A stretch of DNA of 64,000 nt from Nostoc favosum CHAB5714 (GTDB lineage: Bacteria > Cyanobacteriota > Cyanobacteriia > Cyanobacteriales > Nostocaceae): contig NZ_JAIVFQ010000028.1 of NCBI RefSeq assembly GCF_020829495.1, positions 1 to 64,000 on the forward strand, written 5' to 3'. Positions 46,477 through 54,900 of the stretch are shown here, piece after piece. The translations under genes and the position numbers were made by a program. Below the pieces are notes generated by a model. That model did no database searches. It was not told where the DNA came from and worked only from the letters and a program-made list of their open reading frames with translations. Positions within the stretch are counted from its first letter, which is position 1; the number at the start of each line of letters is the position of its first letter.

Positions 46477-47172
46477 ATGTTAGCATTTTTGCTTATTCCG
46501 ATCGCAGAATTTGTAATCACTTATATACTGGCTCATGCCAAGCATCTGCCAGAATTATATGCTTTACAGGCAGAACGTCACTGGAAAAAAGGCTTTGCTA
46601 TCCAAGAGTTGACAGATGCGACCTTGCTAATTATTGGCGCTGGTGGTATTGGTCAAGAAATCGCCGCCCGTGCTAAACCCTTTGGCTTGAAAATTATTGG
46701 CAGTCGCCGTCATCCCCAAGAGCTACCAAATTTTGATCAGGTAGTGGGTGCTGATGAATGGCGTAGTTTACCGCCGTAGGCATCGCTCCTGCCAGCCGCA
46801 GACTATGTAGTTATTGCTACACCATTAACTCCAGAAACTAAAGGCTTGATCGATGAAGCTGCATTGCGCTCTATGCGTCAGTCTGCTTACTTAATTAACA
46901 TTGCTCGTGGTGCGATCGTAGATGAAGCCGCATTACTTACCGCACTACGTGAGGGATGGATTGCGGGTGCTGGATTAGATACAGTAGCTACAGAACCTCT
47001 GCCGCCGGAAAGTCCCTTGTGGTCGTTGCCAAACGCCTTTATCACACCCCATTGTTCAGCCCTTTCGCCACGCCTCAGAGAGCGAATAGCACAACTATTT
47101 ATTGACAATCTCAAACGCTATCAAACTGGTCAGCCCTTGCGGAACGTCGTAGACAAGCAAGCAGGATACTAA
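46477..47172 (+). pseudogene. D-isomer 2-hydroxyacid dehydrogenase, broken
   Basis: The frame matches the NAD-binding and C-terminal parts of 2-hydroxyacid dehydrogenases: IPIAEFVITYILAHAKHLPE, the GAGGIGQEIAARA nucleotide loop, ATPLTPETKGLIDEAAL, IARGAIVDEAALLTAL with the catalytic Arg/Glu pair, and FITPHCSALSP with the catalytic His. About the first 100 residues are absent. A TAG at 46777-46779 interrupts the frame after DEWRSLPP; homology resumes straight after it (LLPAADYVVIATPL). The stop lies inside a palindromic repeat inserted in frame (46761-46786). The gene is dead unless read through. Confidence 0.85.
46761..46786 (-). repeat. Coding palindromic repeat, family E, copy 3 (carries a stop)
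   Basis: On the minus strand it starts GCGATGCCTACGGCGG and ends CTACGC. Its plus-strand reading puts a TAG into the dehydrogenase frame. Confidence 0.65.
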
Positions 47173-47216
47173 AATATGGGGAATTGGGAATTGGGCATTG
47201 GGAATTGGTTATTCGC

Positions 47217-47310
47217 CTTGTCTCCCTCATCTCCTTCATCCCCCTCATCCCCCTCATCTCCCTCATCTCCCTCATCCCCCTCATCTCCCCCTGCTCCCTC
47301 ATCCCCCACT
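47217..47310 (+). repeat. CTCATCYCC tandem repeats
   Basis: About ten 9-bp units of CTCATCCCC/CTCATCTCC. Frames over it are artefacts. Bases 47173-47216 are ATTGGGA-type heptamers. Confidence 0.85.
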
Positions 47311-47486
47311 CCCCACATTTGTATAAATAAGACTAATACCTCTAAAGAAGTAAGCAATTATGGTGATGGAAAAATTGCCAAGCTGAAACAAAATAATATC
47401 AGGAATTTAACGTCATCCGTAAAGAGAAGGACTACAATCAAAACGGACAAATGTTTCATGCTCCAACAAGAGAGGATTACAAAGCT

Positions 47487-47627
47487 ATGTCCGACTTAAA
47501 TCGCGGAATTATGAAATTTGAGGGTGCAGATTCCCCAAAAGTAGTCACTATCTCTACCGTGCTGCTTCTGGGATCGATCGCTGCTCTCATAATCTGGGCG
47601 CTGCAAGCTGCCTATGCGCTAAACTAA
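47487..47627 (+). CDS. 46-residue single-helix membrane protein
   Basis: A short open frame beginning MSDLNRGIMKFEGADSPKVV and ending QAAYALN. Residues about 20-40 form one membrane helix (TISTVLLLGSIAALIIWAL). An AGAGAGGA ribosome site lies about 11 bases upstream and a strong hairpin follows the stop, which support a real gene. Size and layout, a polar N-terminus followed by one helix, resemble small subunits of photosynthetic complexes, but I do not recognise a named one (it does not match PsbX, PsbN, PsbJ, PetG, PetM or PetN as I know them). Confidence 0.6.
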   Translation: MSDLNRGIMKFEGADSPKVVTISTVLLLGSIAALIIWALQAAYALN

Positions 47628-47646
47628 AACCATTAGTAGCTTAGAA

Positions 47647-47686
47647 GGACACTGGCAAAAACGGTTGCCGTCGTAGCCAAGTGTCC
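47647..47686 (+). terminator. Hairpin after the small membrane protein gene
   Basis: GGACACTGGC pairs with GCCAAGTGTCC around a 19-base loop, 20 bases after the stop. There is no T run, so it may be a stabilising 3' end rather than a classical terminator. The rest up to 47987 holds AATCCAGA-type heptamers and no gene. Confidence 0.5.
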
Positions 47687-47987
47687 ATTCAGCAACTAAT
47701 AATTGAATAAGAATCCAGAATCCAGAATCCAAAATCCAGAATGCTTTTCCTTTAGGGATTCAAACCAACACCTAATTGTAGACCTCTAAATCTATAATTT
47801 GGAGCGCTGGAAACCCCTGTGTTCATCCCTACCTATACTCCAATCCATTCTGAATTCTGACGACTGGCGCCTGAATTCTTTTTGATAAAAACGCCCTAAT
47901 AACTACTATCAAAAATTTTAGAAAAACTTTAGATTTTAGATTTAAGGTTTTAGATGGAAAATTTAAATCTAAAGTCCAAAATTCAGA

Positions 47988-50903
47988 ATGTTTGAACCTT
48001 GGGGTGTCTTAGTTATTTTAATTGTCTGCCCCCTCTTGGGCGGATTACCCCTGATTGCATGGATTACTTACGCGCTAACGCGCAAGCAACTATCACAAGT
48101 TGGTACAAAAAACATTAGTGTATCAGCTGCCTTTTATCACGGCGGTAGGTTTGTCGGAATTCTGGCAGTCTTGTCAGAAGCTTTGAAAGGAGTTGCAGCA
48201 GTCTTACTCACCCGCGTTTTCTTCCCGGAGGGATCGTCTTGGGAATTGATCGCCCTGATCGCTCTGGTAATAGGCAGATACTGGATAGGCAGGGGGGCAG
48301 GTACAACAAATGTCGTTTGGGGATTTGTCGTACATGATCCACTGGTGGCAATATTTGTATCGTTCTTTGCAGGAATTAGCTTTACAATTCTGCAATCAAG
48401 AAAGGTAGTCAAATTTGGGGTTTTGCTTCTCTTTCCTGTGTTTGTGATCATTCTCCACATTAGCGATTTCCCCAGAATGCTTGCTGCTATCGCCTTAGCT
48501 GGTTTAATGGGCTGGATTTATACTAAAATTCCTGATGATATGAATCTGCCAGCCCAAGAGGCACAAACAGAATCGCAAGCGATGTTGGAGTTTTTACGCG
48601 GCGATGTCTACGACGGGCTACGCCAACGCGCTATGGTTTCTCTAGATGAAGAGTTGGATGCTGCTATTGTCGGAGAAAAAGCGGCTACGTTATCTCAAAT
48701 TAAGCGTTGGGGTTATCCAGTCCCTAAGGGATGGGTACTCGCCCCAATTGATGATCCCGATCTGTTGACAGAATTTCTCCAGCCATCAGAGTTATCTCCC
48801 TTGGTGGTACGTTCTTCTGCCATTGGAGAAGACTCAGAACACTCTTCTGCTGCTGGGCAGTATGAAACAGTTTTAAATGTTACCACCTCAGAGGCATTAC
48901 AAAAAGCGATCGCTCAAGTTCAAGCTTCCTACAATCATCCATCTGCCGTCCAATATCGGCGCGATCGCGGCTTAAATGATACAGCAATGGCTGTGTTGAT
49001 TCAACAACAAGTCCAAAGTGTATATTCTGGTGTAGCTTTCAGCCGCGATCCCATTACTGGGCAAGGTGATGCAATCATCATTGAAGCCCTTCCAGGCAGC
49101 CCGACGCAAGTCGTTTCGGGAAAAGTCACACCAGAACAATATCGCGCTTTTGTCATTGAAACAGAAAATTCCTCCTCTGTGCAATTAGAGGGTCAAGGAC
49201 GAATCCCCCAAGCATTAATTAAGCAAGTTGCATACTTAGCCTATCGACTAGAAAAACGTTATCATGGCACTCCTCAAGATATCGAATGGAGTTACGACGG
49301 TCAAACACTCTGGGTGTTGCAATCTCGACCGATCACCACTCTACTACCAATCTGGACACGCAAAATCGCCGCCGAAGTGATTCCCGGAGTCATTCACCCC
49401 TTAACATGGTCGATTAATCGTCCCTTAACTTGTGGAGTTTGGGGAGACTTTTTTACTCTAGTTTTGGGCGATCGCGCTTTAGGGTTAGATTTCACTGAAA
49501 CAGCAACTCTGCATTATTCTAGAGCCTACTTTAATGCATCCCTCTTAGGAAATATTTTTATCCGCATGGGATTGCCGCCGGAAAGTTTGGAATTTTTAAC
49601 TAGAGGAGCTAAATTAAGTAAACCGTCCTTGCAGTCAACCTGGGAGAATTTACCAGGACTAGGAAAGTTGCTGAGGCGGGAATTAAGTTTAGAAAAAGAC
49701 TTCAAGGAAGATTATCACAAACGGTTCATTCCTGGTTTGTCGCAGTTGGCACAAGAAGATATAGATAACTTGGAACCAGCCAAGCTGCTAATCAGAATCG
49801 ACTTTATTTTAGAGTTGCTACGTCATGGGACATATTACAGTATTTTAGCTCCCTTAAGTGCTGCCGTGCGGCAAGCGATTTTTCGGGTGAAGGATGGGCA
49901 AATTGATAATAGCGTTACTCCAGAGGTAGCGGCATTGCGATCGCTGAGTGCAATAGCAACAGATGCCAAACAAGTATTGCTTGAGTTTGAACCACAGCGA
50001 GTATTTGAGCAATTAAAGCAAACCCCAGAGGGAGAAAAGATCCTGCGAGAATTTGACGAATTACTTCAGGATTACGGCTATTTAAGTGAAGTGGGAACAG
50101 ATATTTCCGTTCCTACTTGGCGGGAGAATCCCCAGATGATTAAGCAGATGTTTGTGCAGTTAATGCAGGGTAACGAACCACAATCAGGCGCAAAAGACGC
50201 AATTAATAGTATTTTTGCTGGTAAGCGCAAAGGTGGATTTGTGCAACGGCGTGTAGATATCAAGGGACGAGTTACCGAAGTTTATTCACGGCTTTTGGCT
50301 GAATTGCGTTGGAGTTTTGTAGCTTTAGAGAAGATTTGGTTAAAGTCCGGCTTACTCCAGAAAACAGGAGATATCTTTTTTCTAGAGTTTGATGAAGTGC
50401 GGCGTTTAACTGTGGGTGACGATTCTAGGTTAATTGAGGATTTAGATGAGTTAGTGGAATCGAGGCGATCGCAATTCGTCCAAGATAGTGAGATCATTCA
50501 AGTACCCCTTTTAGTGTACGGCAATACACCCCCTCACCCCTTAGCTCCCTCTGAACTCTACTCCGATCAAATATTACAAGGGATTGGAGCCAGTCAGGGA
50601 CAAGCTGAAGGCAGGGTGAAGGTGTTACGAAATTTACAAGACGTGCCAGACATTGATCGAGATACGATTCTGGTAGTACCTTACACAGATTCCGGCTGGG
50701 CACCTTTGTTATTAAGGGCTGGAGGATTGATTGCCGAAGTTGGTGGACGGCTTTCTCACGGTGCGATCGTTGCTCGTGAGTATGGGATTCCCGCAGTAAT
50801 GGATGTTCAAGGCGCTACATGGCTACTGCAAGATGGTCAACGGGTAAGGATTGATGGCTCTACGGGTATTGTGGAATTATCTAACGATTTAAGACCCCAT
50901 TGA
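47988..50903 (+). CDS. PlsY-like membrane domain fused to PEP-synthase-like phosphotransferase
   Basis: A 971-residue fusion. Residues 1-190 hold about five membrane helices resembling the acyl-phosphate glycerol-3-phosphate acyltransferase PlsY (VGTKNISVSAAFYHGGRFVG aligns with its GSGNIGATN region), but the PlsY glycine motifs are altered. Residues about 220-450 are an ATP-grasp domain like the N-terminus of PEP synthase (KAATLSQIKRWGYPVPKGWV, LVVRSSAIGEDS, DIEWSYDGQTLWVLQSRPIT). A helical middle part follows, and the end (about 880-960) is a swivelling phosphohistidine domain, GGRLSHGAIVAREYGIPAV with the catalytic His. There is no PEP-binding barrel; this order is that of rifampin phosphotransferase-type enzymes. 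It may phosphorylate an unknown acceptor at the membrane. A palindromic repeat (48601-48630) is translated in the linker. Confidence 0.85.
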   Translation: MFEPWGVLVILIVCPLLGGLPLIAWITYALTRKQLSQVGTKNISVSAAFYHGGRFVGILAVLSEALKGVAAVLLTRVFFPEGSSWELIALIALVIGRYWIGRGAGTTNVVWGFVVHDPLVAIFVSFFAGISFTILQSRKVVKFGVLLLFPVFVIILHISDFPRMLAAIALAGLMGWIYTKIPDDMNLPAQEAQTESQAMLEFLRGDVYDGLRQRAMVSLDEELDAAIVGEKAATLSQIKRWGYPVPKGWVLAPIDDPDLLTEFLQPSELSPLVVRSSAIGEDSEHSSAAGQYETVLNVTTSEALQKAIAQVQASYNHPSAVQYRRDRGLNDTAMAVLIQQQVQSVYSGVAFSRDPITGQGDAIIIEALPGSPTQVVSGKVTPEQYRAFVIETENSSSVQLEGQGRIPQALIKQVAYLAYRLEKRYHGTPQDIEWSYDGQTLWVLQSRPITTLLPIWTRKIAAEVIPGVIHPLTWSINRPLTCGVWGDFFTLVLGDRALGLDFTETATLHYSRAYFNASLLGNIFIRMGLPPESLEFLTRGAKLSKPSLQSTWENLPGLGKLLRRELSLEKDFKEDYHKRFIPGLSQLAQEDIDNLEPAKLLIRIDFILELLRHGTYYSILAPLSAAVRQAIFRVKDGQIDNSVTPEVAALRSLSAIATDAKQVLLEFEPQRVFEQLKQTPEGEKILREFDELLQDYGYLSEVGTDISVPTWRENPQMIKQMFVQLMQGNEPQSGAKDAINSIFAGKRKGGFVQRRVDIKGRVTEVYSRLLAELRWSFVALEKIWLKSGLLQKTGDIFFLEFDEVRRLTVGDDSRLIEDLDELVESRRSQFVQDSEIIQVPLLVYGNTPPHPLAPSELYSDQILQGIGASQGQAEGRVKVLRNLQDVPDIDRDTILVVPYTDSGWAPLLLRAGGLIAEVGGRLSHGAIVAREYGIPAVMDVQGATWLLQDGQRVRIDGSTGIVELSNDLRPH
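48601..48630 (+). repeat. Coding palindromic repeat, family E, copy 4
   Basis: GCGATGTCTACGACGGGC followed by TACGCCAACGCG, read as GDVYDGLRQRA between the membrane and ATP-grasp domains of the fusion protein. Confidence 0.7.
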
Positions 50904-50940
50904 TTATCACTTCTGGTGAAAAACTTGCCAGATGTTGCTT

Positions 50941-50957
50941 AGAGGATGTTTTAAAAG
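50941..50957 (+). mobile_element. Solitary family D end
   Basis: AGAGGATGTTTTAAAAG, identical over 17 bases to the ends of 30884-31028. No partner end is found in the following 700 bases. Confidence 0.55.
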
Positions 50958-51090
50958 TCCTCTGGTCGGTAGCAAAACGTTTTAAGTTAATTACGCACTG
51001 TACAAATGCATCGTGATGTGAATTAACGATGCATAGGTTCTTTTAGGCTTTTCTTAATTAACCTGCGATCGTAAATAGACCGTGCTGTAG

Positions 51091-51111
51091 GGGCACAGCA
51101 ATGCTGTGCCC
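51091..51111. repeat. Palindromic repeat GGGCACAGCA-A-TGCTGTGCCC, copy 2
   Basis: Same palindrome and flanks (GTAG, TTAC) as 20461-20481. Confidence 0.85.
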
Positions 51112-51191
51112 TTACGAAAGATGTAATTTTTAACTAGTTCCGTGGGTTTAAGTCCCCCGGTTCAATAAAAATTTTGTTTTGTGTTGGGGTT

Positions 51192-51338
51192 ATATCATGT
51201 CCGCATAAATAGTTACGCTAACCACAGTCATTACACCCCACCCCCAACCCCTCCCGAAGAGCGGGGAGGGGAGACAAAGCATAGCTTTGGCGGGGTGGGG
51301 TTCTTTGGGTTTAATAAGTAATCAAGCGGACATGATAT
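51192..51338. mobile_element. MITE-like element, family H, single copy
   Basis: 147 bases with perfect ends ATATCATGTCCGC and GCGGACATGATAT; the interior has a large hairpin of CCCCACCCC/GGGGTGGGG with an inner GAGCGGGGAGGGG part. Further copies at 56960-57370 and 58931-59077. Apart from this and neighbouring repeats nothing is seen in 50904-51675. Confidence 0.8.
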
Positions 51339-51342
51339 TAAC

Positions 51343-51574
51343 GGGAGCATCCCAATGCAAGCAAATTTACCAAGTTAGCAGGTAGTCATTGCGAATGGAG
51401 CGAACGCGAGTGCGTCTCTAAGAGTTGCGGAATGAAGCAATCGCAAAGTCTAGATGCTGCGATTGCAACTCTTAGAGACGCTACCGCGAACGCTTCATTT
51501 CATTACGTACCCTGCGGGAACGCCAAGGGCGAACGCAATGACAAAATATGTTTTTACACATTTGGGATGCTTGC
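51343..51574. mobile_element. MITE-like element, family C, copy 2
   Basis: Reverse-oriented relative of 28919-29104, beginning GGGAGCATCCCAATG only 4 bases after the family H element ends and finishing near CATTTGGGATGCTTGC. It is about 45 bases longer, carrying extra GCGAACGC-rich palindromic sequence at 51475-51540. Confidence 0.75.
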
Positions 51575-51675
51575 AAAAAAACAGTCTACGTCTTGAGATA
51601 GATTGTCTATTTGCCAAAACTAACCAAAATTTATAGAATTTATAGAAATAAAGGACTTTATAAAGTTTGAGTCGT

Positions 51676-51966
51676 ATGCCTTTCCATCAGGATTACCTTG
51701 GTGTTGAACAACCAGCCGTGGGTCAATTGATTCGGGAACTCCGGCAAACCCTGAAGCTGACACAGGAGAAGTTTGCGACTCAACTCGGTGTCACGTTTCC
51801 AACGATCAATCGCTGGGAAAACGGACATGCGACTCCTTCTCCTTTGGCACTTAAGCAAATTGACACTCTGCTTAACCAATTGTCTGAGTCACCCGATGCC
51901 ACCTTACAAAAACGCAGTCAGACAATTCGAGAAAAATACTTTCCGACAAAGGATCTCAAAGCATGA
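51676..51966 (+). CDS. XRE-family helix-turn-helix regulator coupled to a hybrid kinase
   Basis: A 96-residue protein. After a short N-terminal arm, an XRE-type HTH occupies residues about 15-70: VGQLIRELRQTLKLTQEKFA, then LGVTFPTINRWENGHATPSP, typical of the group in which the recognition helix is followed by WENG. A C-terminal helix (TLQKRSQTIREKYF) completes it. ATG 51676 is preferred to the TTG at 51667. The stop overlaps the start of the 1623-residue kinase gene (ATGA), so translation is probably coupled. It may be the output or repressor partner of that kinase; it has no receiver domain, so any control would be indirect. A decayed relative with the same neighbour type is at 24004-24240. 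Confidence 0.85.
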   Translation: MPFHQDYLGVEQPAVGQLIRELRQTLKLTQEKFATQLGVTFPTINRWENGHATPSPLALKQIDTLLNQLSESPDATLQKRSQTIREKYFPTKDLKA

Positions 51967-54900
51967 AGGCAGAGGAACACAAGGCTTGGGCTGAAAACCT
52001 CTTTGTTGGTGGCGGCGAGATAGGTGCATTGTTGAGATCGCACAATTGGTCGCAAACGCCGCTAGGGGCTGTGGAAACCTGGCCGGACAGCCTAAAAACG
52101 GCTGTGCAGATCCTGTTGACAGAACTCGATCAAGTCCAGCAGCCAGAAAAAACGCAGCTAGGATCTGATCTGCCGCCGGTTAGCACATCAACAGATGCCT
52201 TGCGTCAAGCTGCCCAAGCCCATGCGTTTCGAGTCAAGCTGACCAATGCGCTACGCCCTCTGACTGACGCTAATGAGATTCAGGCGATCGCTGCCCGCAC
52301 TTTGGGCGATTCTCTAGGCGCAAGCCGCGTTATTTACATTGAAGTGTTACCGGGCAGCAAGGAAGTCATCGTTCATAAAAACTACACGAACGGCGTTGCC
52401 GAACTGAGCGGGCTGTACCATCTGGAAGACTTTGGGCGCAACCTGACAGATGACCATCGAGCGGGGCAAACGGCGATCGTTCCCGATGTGGCAAACTACC
52501 CCAAATACACAGCCAGCCAGAAGGCAATGTATCAAACGATTGATATTGCCGCGCATATTGATGTGCCCCTGATCAAGAACGATCAATTTGTCGCATTGCT
52601 GGCGGTGCATCAGGCAAACCCTCGTGCGTGGACGGAAGACGAGGTGAAACGAGTCGAGGAAACAGCAGAGCAGACGTGGGCGGCCGTCGAGCGTGCCCGT
52701 GCTGAAGCAGCATTACGCGAGAGCCGCACCGAACTCGAACGGCAACAGCGGAAGTTCGACGCGATCGTCGCTGCAATTCCCGATTTTATTTACACCTTTG
52801 ATTTGGCGGGACGGTTCACGTATGTCAGCCCGGCGTTGCTCAATCTTTGGCAGAAAACTTCGGATGAAGCTTTGGGAAAGAATTTTTTTGATCTGGATTA
52901 TCCAACCGATTTAGCAACCCGACTTCAGCAACAGATTCAACAAGTGATCGCCACGCGCCAGCCGCTCAAGGATGAAACGCCCTACACTAGCGCAATCGGC
53001 ACGCGTGCCTATGAATACATTTTCGTGCCACTTTTGGGCATAAACGGCGCAGTAGATGCAGTCGCAGGCGTGACGCGAGATATCACCGATCGCAAGCGGG
53101 TAGAGCAAGCTTTGCACCAAAGCGAGAAGCAGGCTCGAAATATTCTGGAGAGCATCACTGAAGCCTTCTTTGCACTGGATGAGAACTGGCAGTTTACCTA
53201 TATGAATCCATCTGCCGAAATACTGCTTGATCGCACTCCAGGCGATTTAATTGGCAAGAATTTGTGGGAAGAATATCCAGGACTGATTGGCAATGAGTTG
53301 GCGCAGATTTACTGGAGCGCCATGCGCGATGCCTACGGCGGGCGGAGCCATCGCGTGGCTGCGTCAATGACCGCGTTTTACCCGGATCACGATCGCTGGT
53401 ACGAGGTTCGCAGCTACCCCGCCCCAAAGGGTATCACCGTTTATTTCAAGAATGTTACCGAGCAGATTCAAACTGCCGCAACCCTGCGTCAATCCGAAGA
53501 ACGCTACCGGACGCTGTTTGAGTCGATCGACGAAGGCTTCTGCATTATTGAAGTGCTATTTGACGAAAATGATCCGCCGAATGCCTCCGGCAGTGCGCTT
53601 CGCGCCAGCGACTACCGCTTCTTAGAGATCAATCCCACCTTTGAGGAACAAACGGGACTTCAACAAGCAGTCGGGAAAACGGCGCGTCAGTTAGTTCCAG
53701 ATATAGAAGACCATTGGATTCAGATTTACGGTCAAGTTGCTCTAACGGGTGAACCTGCTCGCTTTGAAAATGGCTCTCTTGCAATGAACCGATGGTTCGA
53801 TGTGTATGCCTGTCGCATGGGTGAGCCGGAGGGGCGAAAAGTTGCCATTGTCTTCAAAGATATTAGCGATCGCAAACGGGCAGAAGAATTTTCGCGGCGA
53901 ACCGCCGAATTTAATGCTTTCCGCGTCTCTCTCACCGACGCGCTCCGCCCCCTTGCCGACCCAGTAGAGATTCAGGCTACGGCCAGCCGTGTGCTTGGCG
54001 AATATCTCGGCGCGAACCGTGTATTGTACTTCGAGGTTCGCGGCGCTGATTACGTCGTTGAGCGTGATTATGTTAACGGAGCCGCAGCACTCGCCGGCAA
54101 CTACCCGGTTGATTCGTTCGGGCCGAAGTTGCTCGCGGCGTACCGCACTGGTCGCGCCGTGTGCGTGTCTGATGTGGAAGCCGATCCCAACCTGTCCCCA
54201 TCTGAGCGAGCAGCCTATGCCGCGATCCAGATCGGTGCTTACATCTGTATACCCCTGGTCAAGAGGGGCGAGTTCGTAGCTGGGCTGGCAGTTAACACAT
54301 CCGAACCGCGAGCTTGGACGCCGGACGAGGTGTCCTTGGCGGAAGAAGTAGCCGAGCGCACTTGGGCGGCAGTCGAACGCGTCCGCGCCGAAGCAGCCTT
54401 GCGCGAATCGGAGGAGAAATACCGCACGCTGTTCGATTCGATTGACGAAGGTTTTTGTCTGGTCGAAGTTTTATTCGACGATGCCAAAAAGGCAGTTGAC
54501 TACCGCTTTCTTGAAACCAATCCGGCATTCTTGAACATCACCGCGCTCGAAAACGCAATTGGCAAAACCGGCCGCGAGTTGGTGCCGGACATTGAGCCGC
54601 ACTGGGCGGAAACTTTCGGTAAAGTCGTCAAAACAAGACAGCCCGAACGGTGGGTCAACAGTTCCGAAGCGATGGGGTTCTGGTTCGATTTGTACGCTTT
54701 CCCGGTGGACGAGCCGGAAGAGCATAAAGTCGCCATTATTTTCAGCAACATCACGGAGCGCAAACAAGCCGAACGACAAGTGGAGTTTTTGACCGAGTTA
54801 AGCCGAAGACTCGGCACGGTGACGGATGCAGTGGAAATCAACCGCATTGTCACACGCGAAGTCGGAACCTTTTTGAACGGGCATCGCTGCTATTATCTCG

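Noticed and set aside
47111..47357. Met/Arg/Glu- or Gly/Asp/Glu-rich small frames
   Set aside because: They are translations of the CTCATCYCC repeats.
47487..47627. Identification of the 46-residue protein as PsbX or another named photosystem subunit
   Set aside because: The residues do not match the subunits I know; only size and single helix agree.
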